From: JAICTV01 sp035634055
Lineage (GTDB): Bacteria; Planctomycetota; Phycisphaerae; Tepidisphaerales; Tepidisphaeraceae
NCBI GenBank assembly: GCA_035634055.1
Contig: DASQDR010000033.1
Span: forward strand, 10,063 to 74,062
Reading direction: 5' to 3'
Length of the DNA: 64,000 bases
Shown here piece after piece: positions 34,055 through 43,246 of this stretch. The notes below the pieces were generated by a model. That model was not told the DNA's origin, did no database searches, and worked only from the letters and a program-made list of their open reading frames with translations. A program made the translations under genes and the position numbers. Position 1 is the first letter of the stretch. Every line of letters begins with the position of its first letter.

Positions 34055-34818
34055 ATGAAACGATGGATGAAGGCGGCGACGGCGACGGCCTGGGGGGCGA
34101 CGGTGGTGGCGGTCGCGTTGTTGCTGGCGGCGTCGCAGGCGGCGGCGGCGGGCTCGATCCGCCGGGTGCTCCCGTTCACGCCGGAGGTCGACACCGTCCG
34201 CGTCGTCACCACCGTTCGCCCCGACGCGGGCGCGGCGCGACTCCAGCTCACCGGCACGCTCACCGCGGCCGCGGGCGACAAGGCGATCGTGTGGGAAGGA
34301 CGCCTTGGCGAGGTCGCCGTCCGCGGCGATGCCGTCGCATCGACCGAAGTGACGCTGCCGAAACTGAACGTCCGCCCCTGGAGCCCAGCGACGCCAATCC
34401 TGTACGAGCTGACGGTGACGGCCAGGGAGAATGGCAAGGTGGTGGACAGCAAGACCGCGCGCTTCGGCTTCCGCAAGATCGAGAGCAAGGGCGGGCAGTT
34501 CCACCTCAACGGCAGGCCGATCTTCCTGCGCGGGCTGGCGATCAACCCGCCGGGCCGCGGCGTGCCGGCGTCGATCAGCAAGAGCCGGCAGTTCGCCCTC
34601 GATTCGGCCGCAACATGGTCGTCACGCGCGTGGAGAACCCGACCGACCAGCCGGCGAAGATCAAGGTCGACGTGAACGGCGCCGGGCCGGCGGCGGTGGA
34701 CGTGCCGGCGGGGAAGACGATCACCGTGCAGACGCCGATCCCCGGCAGCGCGACCGATCTGGCGGTGAAGTACACGGGCGAGAAGTCGCTCGTCATCCTT
34801 GAGACGGATTTTCGCTAG
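34055..34818 (+). pseudogene. Glycoside hydrolase family 2 gene, internally deleted and frameshifted
   Basis: Starts with a signal peptide (TVVAVALLLAASQAAA) and a GH2 beta-sandwich: LYELTVTARENGKVV, RFGFRKIESKGGQFHLNGRP, IFLRGLAINPPG. The homologous region of the intact GH2 at 39269 reads FEVKGNQFHLNGKPYWLRG. Soon afterwards (about 34600) the sense switches frame: GRNMVVTRVENPTDQ through KSLVILETDFR ends at the TAG at 34816-34818. The whole TIM barrel with both catalytic Glu is missing. A GAGG site before the ATG survives. It is most simply read as a dead gene left by deletion. Confidence 0.75.
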
Positions 34819-34972
34819 CACGCGGTGCACGCCGCGGCGGCCGCGCGCGAGGCCGCGGAAGGCTGTCCGCGCGCCGCCGCCCGATCGCACCGCGGCGGCA
34901 GCGCTTGGCGTCGTGGCCACTGAAAGAAAGCATCGCCCCGTCCCCGGTAAGTCACCAGCAGGATGCGCCGAC

Positions 34973-37342
34973 ATGATCCACCGTCCCGTAACTCGTTCGT
35001 CCGTCGTCGTCGCGCTTTTCGGCGTGGCCGCGATCCTCGCATCGCCCGTGGCGTTGCTCGCGCAGGCGTTGGAGGTCGTCAATCACCAGCCGTTCCCAAT
35101 TCGCATGCCGTGGCTCGTGCGCGGGATGAAGGTTGCTGCCGACGCGCCGGCGCAGCAGGTGGGCGATGGCGCGGTCGTGCTGGTCGATGTGCCGGCCGCG
35201 GGGACGGCTCGGCCGCTTGAGGTGGGGCTGCCGGAAAGCCGTTCCACCCCCGCCGTCGCGCCGCGCGACGGCGGCCTTCACCTGAAGCTCGGCGAGGCCG
35301 ACCTAGGCCAACTCGCGTGGGGCGTCGTGCTGCGCAAGCTGGACCAGCGCTCCACCGACGCCACCGCCGCCGACACCATGCGGCACCACGACGGCGAGTT
35401 CTGGCAACTTCCGCTCACCTTCGCCCGCACCGGCGGCGGGCCGCTCTTCCAGACGTGGTCGGCCGAGGGATCGCAGGACGGGCTGAAGCTGGCCGTGCGG
35501 ATCGACGTCTACCGCCACGGCTTCATCGATCTGCACCAGGTGCTGACGAGCGATGCCCCGCGCGCGAACGTCTACGCGGCCGTCGTCGCCCGCTGGCAGC
35601 AGCCGGGCGCGACGGAGCGGACGGTAAGCTACGACGGCCGCGTCACGAAGCTCGCCGACGGCGCCGCAACGCCCTTCCGCAAGGGCGAGGGGCGGCACCA
35701 CTTCATCCAGCGCGGCGCCGACTGGACCTGCGCGCGCTTCGCCAGCGCCTCGGTCGCGTGGCTGCACGACTTCGCCCCGTCCTTCACCTACCACCGCGGG
35801 GAGACGGCACGGGCGCCGGCCCGCTGGGTCGGGGCCAACAGCGCGCAGCTCGGGCAGGAGGCGATCCGCCGCGGCGACGCCCTGCTCTCGGTCACCGAAA
35901 TCGCCCGCCCGAACCTGCGCATGTACCAGCCGCGCCTCCAGGACAACGTCCTGCCCGGCCCGGACCAGCCGGTCGCCTTCTCGTCGCGGATGATCCTCGC
36001 GGGCGGCGCGGGCGGCGCGGGCGGCGCCGATGGGGCCAGGGCGATCACGGATGATCGGGCCGACCAGATGTTCGTCGCCTACACCGGCTACAACGCGCAG
36101 GAGAAGTTGAAGGAAGCGACGACCCGCCTCCGCTTCGGCGTGCCGCACGTGCGCTTCGGCACCGCCTACTTCCCCTACTCCACCCTTGGCGAAAACTTCG
36201 AGAAGTGGCACATGCCCGGCCAGAGCAAGGAGACCTACTGGCCTTTGTCGGCGGACACGGTGACGAACTACACGCTGTTCGCCGACGACATCCGCCGCGA
36301 CCTGCGGATCGCCAAGGCGATGGGCTTCCAGAGCGTCCGCCTGCACCACCTCGAGCTGATCGCCGCCCTGCCGCGCGACGTGCAGGACGCTTACCTGGAC
36401 TTCTTCTTCGCGGAGCTGAAGCACCTCGGTCTGACCGCCCTGCTCGACGTGAAGCTCCCGCCCGCGCGCGTCGCCGAGCTGGTCGAGCGCTACCGCCCGC
36501 AGGTGGACGGCGTGGAGGTGGACAACGAGGTGCTCATCTTCGGCATCGATGACCGCGACGTCGAAGGATGGAAGCAAATCTACGCCGCCGTGAAGGCGGT
36601 CGCGCCCGACATGCCCGTCTGGTGGACGGCCCACACCAACACCGGCGCGTTCGAGCGGATGCGCAAGCTCGACGTCCCGTTCGACCGCGTCGGCGCGCAC
36701 GCGTACCTGGACTCGCTGGACGCCATCCCCTCCGGCCGAGGTTACGCGCTGGCGGTGGCGGATTATGCCAGTGAGGTCGGCAGGCCGCCGATCATCACCG
36801 AGTGGAACTGGCGCTTCCTCACCCGCATGACCCCCGAGGACCGCGCCAAGGTCTACCCGCCGATCTTCGAGAACGTGCTGAAGACGCGCTGCGTGCCGGT
36901 CTTCTACCAGTTTCAGTTCCAGGAAAGTTTGGCGATGGCCACGCGCTCGCTGCGCGGGATCCGCCACTACGAGCAACTCAACCTCTCGCGCCGCCCGCGG
37001 CCGGAGGCATTCGAGATGATGAAGCTCATCCGAACGTACGGCGACCCAGCCGCGCCGCAGAACGTGCTGCGGACCGAATACCAGGCGGTGGAGGTGCGCG
37101 AGGGGCAGCCGCTGCGGGTCAAGGTGAGCGTGACCAATGCATCGGACAAGCCGCGCAAGATTTTCGCGACCGCCGAGGGCCCCGCCGGCGTCGAGCTCGT
37201 CTTGCAAGGTGACCCGACGCCGCGGTCGGGCGCGGAGGCGACGCTTCAACGCGATGCGAGGACCCTGGACCTCGCGCCCGGCGCGACGGGCACGGCGTTG
37301 CTGGACGTCACCGTCGCGCCCGACGCCCTTCCCGGCTTCTAG
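34973..37342 (+). CDS. Exported clan GH-A-type glycosidase, cut by an in-frame TAG
   Basis: 789 residues up to a TAG at 37340-37342. Signal peptide (VVVALFGVAAILASPVALLAQ), then a beta-sandwich-rich region and a TIM barrel. Proposed acid/base Glu519 lies in VDNEVLIF and nucleophile Glu610 in IITEWNWRF, the NE...TEW pattern of clan GH-A. A Gly/Ala run (AGGAGGAGGADGA) sits before the barrel. Beyond the barrel comes a C-terminal beta domain whose sense continues without frame change past the stop (37343-37933). The substrate is unknown; the neighbours suggest a uronate- or galactose-containing glycan. It may still be active, since the catalytic domain is complete. Confidence 0.75.
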   Translation: MIHRPVTRSSVVVALFGVAAILASPVALLAQALEVVNHQPFPIRMPWLVRGMKVAADAPAQQVGDGAVVLVDVPAAGTARPLEVGLPESRSTPAVAPRDGGLHLKLGEADLGQLAWGVVLRKLDQRSTDATAADTMRHHDGEFWQLPLTFARTGGGPLFQTWSAEGSQDGLKLAVRIDVYRHGFIDLHQVLTSDAPRANVYAAVVARWQQPGATERTVSYDGRVTKLADGAATPFRKGEGRHHFIQRGADWTCARFASASVAWLHDFAPSFTYHRGETARAPARWVGANSAQLGQEAIRRGDALLSVTEIARPNLRMYQPRLQDNVLPGPDQPVAFSSRMILAGGAGGAGGADGARAITDDRADQMFVAYTGYNAQEKLKEATTRLRFGVPHVRFGTAYFPYSTLGENFEKWHMPGQSKETYWPLSADTVTNYTLFADDIRRDLRIAKAMGFQSVRLHHLELIAALPRDVQDAYLDFFFAELKHLGLTALLDVKLPPARVAELVERYRPQVDGVEVDNEVLIFGIDDRDVEGWKQIYAAVKAVAPDMPVWWTAHTNTGAFERMRKLDVPFDRVGAHAYLDSLDAIPSGRGYALAVADYASEVGRPPIITEWNWRFLTRMTPEDRAKVYPPIFENVLKTRCVPVFYQFQFQESLAMATRSLRGIRHYEQLNLSRRPRPEAFEMMKLIRTYGDPAAPQNVLRTEYQAVEVREGQPLRVKVSVTNASDKPRKIFATAEGPAGVELVLQGDPTPRSGAEATLQRDARTLDLAPGATGTALLDVTVAPDALPGF

Positions 37343-37933
37343 CACGCCTTCGTCCGGTTCGACGCCGGCGCGGGCCTGGTTTCCTACGGCTGGGTGGAGC
37401 TGCGCAAGCCGGGCGCGCCGAGGATCGACGCCGGCGGCGACGGGGCTCACCCCGAGGTCGCCCACCTGCCGGGCGCGCTCGGCTTCAACTTCAACCGCGA
37501 CCTCGCCGTCGTCTACGGCACCGACGCCACCGGCTGGGAGGTCGAGAGCGCGTGGCTGCTCTACCAGACGCTGGAGAGCGCGACCGGCCGGCCGACGAAG
37601 ATCTTCCAGCTCGACCAGCTCCCGCCCGACCTGCGCACCGGCGGGAACCTCGTGCTGGTCGGCACGCCCAAGACGCACCGGCTGGTCGAGGAAGCGCGGC
37701 AGGTCGTCGAGCCGAAGGACGCCGCGTGGGTCGCCGCGCTTGGCGGCGGCAGCGGCGGCGGCGCGACGGGCTCGCGCCTGATCGTCGTCGGCGACGACGA
37801 GGCGGCCGTGAACCGCGCCGCCATCGACCTTGTCCTGCGCTACTGGAAGCACGCGAAGGACTCGGGCATGCGCCGCGTCCCGCTGACCGACAAGCCGATC
37901 GAGAGCGGCGCCGACCCGAAGCTGCTGCCGTGA
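37343..37933 (+). pseudogene. C-terminal continuation of the glycosidase after the TAG
   Basis: In the same frame as the preceding gene: LPGF(stop)HAFVRFDAGAGLVS, then GWVELRKPGAPRIDAGGDG, VVYGTDATGWEVESAWLLYQ and so on to a TGA at 37931-37933, 196 codons. No good start exists until a GTG at 37394 without SD. A Tyr codon (TAC) would fit the context where TAG stands, so a single-base nonsense change is the simplest explanation. Sequencing error or readthrough cannot be excluded. Confidence 0.7.
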
Positions 37934-38006
37934 GCCTCGGCCGCGCCCGTCCGATCCCCCGCGCAGTACCGGTAGCCCGTGCGCGGCGGTACAACTAGCT
38001 CGCCGT

Positions 38007-39272
38007 ATGAAGATCACGGATATCCGCGCCACCACCGTCACCGTCCCGCTCGAGGCGCCGCTGCGGCACGCCAACGGGTGCCACTGGGGAAGGTTCGTCC
38101 GCACGCTGGTGGAGGTCGACACCGACGAGGGGATCACCGGCCTGGGCGAAATGGGCGGGGGCGGCGAATCGGCCGAGGCGGTGTTTGGCGCGATGAAGCG
38201 CTACCTCGTCGGGCACGACCCCGCCCGGCTGGAGGAGATGCGCTTCAAGATCGCCAATCCCACCGCGTCGCTCTACAACAACCGCACGCAGGTGCTGGCG
38301 GCGCTGGAGTTCGCCTGCCTGGACATCCTCGGCAAAAAGTGGAACGTCCCGGTGCACGCGATCCTCGGCGGGAAGTTGCAGGACCGCGTGCCGTTCGCGT
38401 CGTACCTCTTCTTCCGCTACCCCGGCCCGGGCGGGCGCGGCGAGGTGCGCACCATCGACCAGATGGTCGCGCACGTGAAGGCCCTGAAGCAGCAGCACGG
38501 CTTCACCTCGCACAAGCTCAAGGCGGGCGTGTTCGCGCCCGAAATTGAACTGGAATACTTCCGCGCGATCGCCAGCGCGGTCGGCGCCGACCAGGGGCCC
38601 GGCCGGAACACCGACCGCGTGCGCCTCGATCCCAACGGCGTGCTTTCCACCGAGCAGGCCATCCGCCTCGGCCAGGCGATCGAGGACTTGAACAACGACT
38701 ACTTCGAGGATCCCGTGTTCGGCCTCAACGGGCTGCGCAAGGTGCGCGAGATGGTCCGCATCCCCACCGCCACGAATACCGTCGTCGTCGGGTTCGAGCA
38801 GCTCTCCGCCAACCTGGTGAGCCCGGCGGTCGACGTCATCCTGCTCGACACCACCTTCTGGGGCGGCATCCGCCAGTGCGTCAAGGCGGCCGCGGTCTGC
38901 GAGGCGATGCAGCTCGGCGTGGCGGTGCACAGCTCGGGTGAGCTGGGGGTGCAACTGGCGACGATGCTTCACCTGGGCGCCGTCCTGCCCAACCTCAGCT
39001 TCGCCGCCGACGCCCACTACCACCACCTGAGCGACGACGTGATCGCCGGCGGGAAGCTCGCGTACGAGAACGGCTCGATCCGCGTGCCCGACGGGCCGGG
39101 GCTGGGCGTGACGCTCGATCGCGCGAAGGTGGAGCGCTACGCGGAGCTGTACGAGAAGCTCGGCGGCTACCCGTACGACCAGGACCCGCTGCGCCCGGGC
39201 TGGGCGCCCACCATTCCCAACAACCGCTGGGCGGACCCGGACGACGCACGGGTGCCGGAGATGAAGTGGTGA
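38007..39272 (+). CDS. Enolase-superfamily sugar acid dehydratase (glucarate dehydratase-like)
   Basis: 421 residues. MKITDIRATTVTVPLEAPLR opens the capping domain. In the barrel, SHKLKAGV gives the K-x-K base (Lys170, Lys172), RLDPNGVLS and EDP carry metal ligands, ATNTVVV has the Asn of glucarate dehydratases, and HSSGELGVQLA the His base. It should dehydrate D-glucarate or a related aldarate to a keto-deoxy acid. It heads a unit of three genes whose coding sequences overlap by four bases each. The last two genes are the GH2 glycosidase and an SDR. Without tools I cannot separate glucarate from galactarate or other acids. Confidence 0.82.
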   Translation: MKITDIRATTVTVPLEAPLRHANGCHWGRFVRTLVEVDTDEGITGLGEMGGGGESAEAVFGAMKRYLVGHDPARLEEMRFKIANPTASLYNNRTQVLAALEFACLDILGKKWNVPVHAILGGKLQDRVPFASYLFFRYPGPGGRGEVRTIDQMVAHVKALKQQHGFTSHKLKAGVFAPEIELEYFRAIASAVGADQGPGRNTDRVRLDPNGVLSTEQAIRLGQAIEDLNNDYFEDPVFGLNGLRKVREMVRIPTATNTVVVGFEQLSANLVSPAVDVILLDTTFWGGIRQCVKAAAVCEAMQLGVAVHSSGELGVQLATMLHLGAVLPNLSFAADAHYHHLSDDVIAGGKLAYENGSIRVPDGPGLGVTLDRAKVERYAELYEKLGGYPYDQDPLRPGWAPTIPNNRWADPDDARVPEMKW

Positions 39273-42200
39273 AAGCGTTTGCTGCCCTCTGTTCGTTGCT
39301 CCTCGTATGCGGGCTCGCGCGCGGACAGGAGTTCCGCGTCGAGAAGAGCGAGGTCGGAACGGTCGTCAGCCTGAACGGCAAGTGGCACTTCAAGTCGGCG
39401 GGGAGCGAGAAGGAAGTCACGGTGCCCGTGCCGCAGATGCTCAGCCGCATCCAGTGGTGGCTGGACGATTCCGAGGACTTCAAGAAGTGGGAGCAGGCGC
39501 GGCTGGACGCGCTGGGGTTCGACACGGAGAAGACGGACGAGGGGACGTACCGCGCAACGATCGAGCTGCCGGCGGAGTGGCCGAGCGACCGGCGCCTGTG
39601 GGTGGAGTTCGAGGGCGTGGCGATGCGCTCGCGCACGTCGATCAATGGGCAGGAGGTCGGCAAGCACGACGGGATGTTCAGCCGGTTCGCCTACGACCTC
39701 ACGCCGCACCTGCGGCCGGGCAGGAATGAACTGACGGTGTGGGCGAGCATGGAGAAGATCCCGCCCACCAGCGCCAGCCTGGGGGAGGCGGTGACTGTGA
39801 ACCTGTCGGCGGCGAAGGTGATCTCCATGAGCAAGGGGATGTTCGGCCCGCTCACGCCGAACCAGGACAACCGCGCGTACGACCTCTATGGCATCTGGCA
39901 GCCGGTGAAGCTGGTCGTGCGCGGGAACGCGAAGATCGACGACGTCTGGTTTCAGCCGACGCTCTCCGGCTGCAAGGTCGAGATCGAGACCGACCCTGCC
40001 GGGAGCAGTGACAAGGGGACCTTCCGGTTCCGCCTGTTCGACGCCGTGACCAACGAGCCGCTGGAGAACGGCAACGTCGCCGGCAACAACATGGCCCTGA
40101 ACGAGCGCGGGCGCCTCGAGGTGGAGAACCTCGAGCCGAAGCTCTGGACGCCGGCGGAGCCGAACCTGTATCGGCTGGAGGTGACGCTGGAGTCGCCGGG
40201 CGGGCAGGTGCTCGACAGGTGGTCGAAGAAGGTCGGCTTCCGCACCTTCGAGGTGAAGGGGAACCAGTTCCACCTCAACGGTAAGCCGTACTGGCTGCGG
40301 GGCGCGAACCAGTTGCCTTACGGCAAGAACCCGTGGGACGCCGAGCTGCCGCGCAAGCTGATCCGCTACCTGCACGACGGGAACATCAACTCCACGCGCA
40401 CGCACTGCACGCCGTGGAACGAGGCGTGGCTGGCGGCGGCGGACGAGATCGGGCTGGCGGTCTCCATCGAGGGCATCCGCCCGTGGGCCTTTGCCGGCAA
40501 GCAGCCGGAGGGCAAGCCGCAGATCATGCCGCCGGCGGAGATCGTGCAGCACTGGCTGATGGAGAACCAGGACGTGGTGCGGCGCTGCCGCAACCACCCG
40601 AGCGTGTTCCTGTTCACCGTCGGCAACGAGATGCTGCTGCGCGACAACAGGAACCTGGCGAAGTGGAAGATCCTCAGCGACGTGACGAAGCAGACGCGCG
40701 CGCTGGCGCCGCGGCACCCCATCGTGGTCTCTTCTGATTACGTGCGGGACGCGGAGTTCTACGAGTCAGCGCTCAAGCCGGCCGGCATCGACGACGGGGA
40801 CGTGGACGACGTCCACCGCTACAACGGCTGGTACGCCAACAGCGGCTTCGTCGTCGAACCGAAGTTTGACCCCAAGGGCGGGAGCGCGGGCGGCGCGGGG
40901 AGCGGTGGCGGCGCGGGCGGCGCTAGCGGCGCTAGCGGCGCGGCGGGCGGCGCGCGGCCGCTGATCGGGCAGGAGATGGCCACCGGCTACCCGGACCTGG
41001 ACACCGGCCTGCCGGTGCTGCGCTACACGCGCGACCTGCTCACGCCGCAGGCGTGGGTGGGCAACTTCGCCTATCCGGGCAACGATCCGGCCGTGTTCCT
41101 CGATCACCACGCGACCGTGACCAAGCGATGGGCGGAAGTCCTGCGGACGCAGCGCGGCACGGCCGGGTTCTCCCTCTTCTCCGCCGAGTGCTGGTTCCGC
41201 CACAGCTACGCGCCCGACGCGACGCCCTACCCGGTCTACGCGGCGGTCAAGCAGGCATTCGCGCCAGTCGGGCTCGCGCTGGAGACGACGCGGCGGCGCT
41301 TCTACGCCGGCGAGCCGATCGCCACCGGCGTTCACGTCACCAACGACGACGAGCAGGCGCGGGACCTGTCGGGGTTGCACGTCATCTGCCAGATCGATGG
41401 CGGCACGCCGAGCGAGCCGGCGGCGATCGAGCGGCTGGCGTACTACGCGACGGTGAAGGTGCCGGTGAACTTCACGGTGCCCGCCGGCGACAACAGGCGC
41501 TCGGCGCTGCTCGTCACCCGCCTGATGCAGGGTGAGAGGGAAATCAGCCGCACGAGCGACGCCGTAGAAATCTTCCCTCGCCCGGCCGCGACCCGGCCGA
41601 CGTCTCAGCCGAACGTCATCCTGGTCGAAGCCGGCAAGCCGCTGGCGGGGCTGAGCGAGGGTCAGCCGCTCCGCCAGCAGATCGACGCGGGCGCGACGGC
41701 GATCGTCTTTTCGCCGACCAAGGAGATCGTCAACCTCTTTCCCGCCGACTTGCTGGACGCGCGGGCGGACCTCGCGGAGTTTGCTGATGGGTCCCCTTGC
41801 GCGGGCACGACGCTCGCTGAGGACCTCCGCCCGATGGACTTGAAATGGTGGGCGCGCAAGGGCGATGCCCGCGCCTTCGTCGCCGCGACGAGCCATCGCT
41901 TGAAAGCGGGCGGGCGGGCGCGGGAGCTGGTGCGCTACATCCCGGCGCACGCTTACATCCCCAGGGAGCGCGTCCCGGAGCAGTACCGCTGCGTGCTCAG
42001 CGAGATCCCGCTGGGCAAGGGTCGGCTCTGGATCTGCGACTTGGACCTGGCCGCGTCGGCCGACGTCGATCCCGCGGCCGCGCTGTTTCGAGACAACCTG
42101 CTCCGCGCCGCCGCCGACCCGCTTTCGACCCGAACGCTGCCGACGGTGCCGACGCACGAGGCATTGCTCGGCTCGATCGCAAAGCCCGCCACCGCGACCG

Positions 42201-42304
42201 CACCGGCAGGCGCTCCCGCGACAGCGCCCGCGACCACCGCGGCAGCAGCAACGAGGACGACGACGACAACCGCCGCCACGACCGTGCCCGGGCGGCCACA
42301 ATGA
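39269..42304 (+). CDS. Exported glycoside hydrolase family 2 enzyme
   Basis: 1011 residues. GTG start overlapping the upstream stop (GTGA). Signal peptide AFAALCSLLLVCGLARG, GH2 sugar-binding sandwich (VSLNGKWHFKS, LWVEFEGVAMRSRTSING, YDLTPHLRPGRNELTVW), Ig-like domain, then TIM barrel with NQFHLNGKPYWLRGANQLP, acid/base Glu454 in TVGNEM and nucleophile Glu569 in IGQEMATG. It would cut beta-galactosides, beta-mannosides or beta-glucuronides. A Gly/Ala/Ser run of about 25 residues (KGGSAGGAGSGGG...) lies just before the nucleophile strand, an odd place for an insertion. The C-terminus is Thr/Ala-rich. Confidence 0.88.
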   Translation: MKAFAALCSLLLVCGLARGQEFRVEKSEVGTVVSLNGKWHFKSAGSEKEVTVPVPQMLSRIQWWLDDSEDFKKWEQARLDALGFDTEKTDEGTYRATIELPAEWPSDRRLWVEFEGVAMRSRTSINGQEVGKHDGMFSRFAYDLTPHLRPGRNELTVWASMEKIPPTSASLGEAVTVNLSAAKVISMSKGMFGPLTPNQDNRAYDLYGIWQPVKLVVRGNAKIDDVWFQPTLSGCKVEIETDPAGSSDKGTFRFRLFDAVTNEPLENGNVAGNNMALNERGRLEVENLEPKLWTPAEPNLYRLEVTLESPGGQVLDRWSKKVGFRTFEVKGNQFHLNGKPYWLRGANQLPYGKNPWDAELPRKLIRYLHDGNINSTRTHCTPWNEAWLAAADEIGLAVSIEGIRPWAFAGKQPEGKPQIMPPAEIVQHWLMENQDVVRRCRNHPSVFLFTVGNEMLLRDNRNLAKWKILSDVTKQTRALAPRHPIVVSSDYVRDAEFYESALKPAGIDDGDVDDVHRYNGWYANSGFVVEPKFDPKGGSAGGAGSGGGAGGASGASGAAGGARPLIGQEMATGYPDLDTGLPVLRYTRDLLTPQAWVGNFAYPGNDPAVFLDHHATVTKRWAEVLRTQRGTAGFSLFSAECWFRHSYAPDATPYPVYAAVKQAFAPVGLALETTRRRFYAGEPIATGVHVTNDDEQARDLSGLHVICQIDGGTPSEPAAIERLAYYATVKVPVNFTVPAGDNRRSALLVTRLMQGEREISRTSDAVEIFPRPAATRPTSQPNVILVEAGKPLAGLSEGQPLRQQIDAGATAIVFSPTKEIVNLFPADLLDARADLAEFADGSPCAGTTLAEDLRPMDLKWWARKGDARAFVAATSHRLKAGGRARELVRYIPAHAYIPRERVPEQYRCVLSEIPLGKGRLWICDLDLAASADVDPAAALFRDNLLRAAADPLSTRTLPTVPTHEALLGSIAKPATATAPAGAPATAPATTAAAATRTTTTTAATTVPGRPQ

Positions 42305-43098
42305 AGGGGATGGTTCCAGCCATGCCGAAGAACATCACCGATCTTTCCGGGCGCGTGGCGGTGGTCATCGGCGGAACGTCAGGGCTGGGCAGGGCAATCG
42401 CCCTCGCGATGGCGGAGTCCGGGGCGGACGTCGTCCCCAGCGGCCGGCGGAAGGACATGGTCGCGGCGGTCTGCGGGGAGATCGAGCAGTTCGGCCGGCG
42501 CACCCTCCGCCACGAGGTCGACGTCGCCCGCCGCGAAAGCATCGACGCTTTGCGCGACGCGGCGCTCAACGCCTTCGGCCAAGTCGACGTCCTGGTCAAC
42601 GCCGCCGGGCGAACCTTCCGCAAGCAGGCCAGGGAAATCGCAGAAGCGGACTGGCACGCGGTGATGGATACAAACCTCACCGGCATGCTCCGCGCGTGCC
42701 AGAGCTTCTACGAACCGCTGCGCGCCTCGGGCCGCGGGAAGGTCATCAATATCGCGTCGCTGGCATCGTTCGTCGCCTGGTACGACGTGGTCGCCTACAA
42801 CGCGTCGAAGATGGGTGTGCGGTCGATCACGCAGACGTTGGCGATCGAGTGGGCGCGCGACAACATCAACGTGAACGCGCTGGCGCCCGGCGTGATCCGG
42901 ACGGACATCAACCGCTCGGTCCTGAATGACACCGAGCGCGGCCGGGAGATCCTCATCCGCACCCCGATGCGCCGCTTCGGCAAGCCGGAGGAGGTCGCGA
43001 CCGCCGCCGTCTTCCTCGCCTCCGACGCCGCCAGCTTCATCACCGGAACCACCCTCGCCATCGACGGCGGCTACCTGTGCAGCGGCGTCAATTCGTAG
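42301..43098 (+). CDS. SDR family oxidoreductase (gluconate 5-dehydrogenase-like)
   Basis: 265 residues from an ATG that overlaps the GH2 stop (ATGA); ATGs at 42310 and 42322 are alternatives. VAVVIGGTSGLGRAIALAMA is the NAD(P) site, VLVNAAGRTF the NNAG-type motif, INIASLASF the catalytic Ser and YNASKMGVRS the Tyr-x-x-x-Lys. The C-terminus RRFGKPEEVATAAVFLASD and ITGTTLAIDGGYLCSG are typical of classical SDRs acting on sugar acids. The context argues for oxidation or reduction of an intermediate of uronate breakdown. Confidence 0.88.
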   Translation: MKGMVPAMPKNITDLSGRVAVVIGGTSGLGRAIALAMAESGADVVPSGRRKDMVAAVCGEIEQFGRRTLRHEVDVARRESIDALRDAALNAFGQVDVLVNAAGRTFRKQAREIAEADWHAVMDTNLTGMLRACQSFYEPLRASGRGKVINIASLASFVAWYDVVAYNASKMGVRSITQTLAIEWARDNINVNALAPGVIRTDINRSVLNDTERGREILIRTPMRRFGKPEEVATAAVFLASDAASFITGTTLAIDGGYLCSGVNS

Positions 43099-43246
43099 CC
43101 CGGCTCACGCTGGTATTTTGCGGTGGGCCGGCCGCCGCTTCCGCTGTCGAGGGGGAGTTGGTAAAACAGCGGGCGTTGTTTGCCGCGCCTCTGCCTGCCG
43201 CGCCGAGTTGAGCACCCGAGACGATCGACACCCGCGAGCCTTCCCG

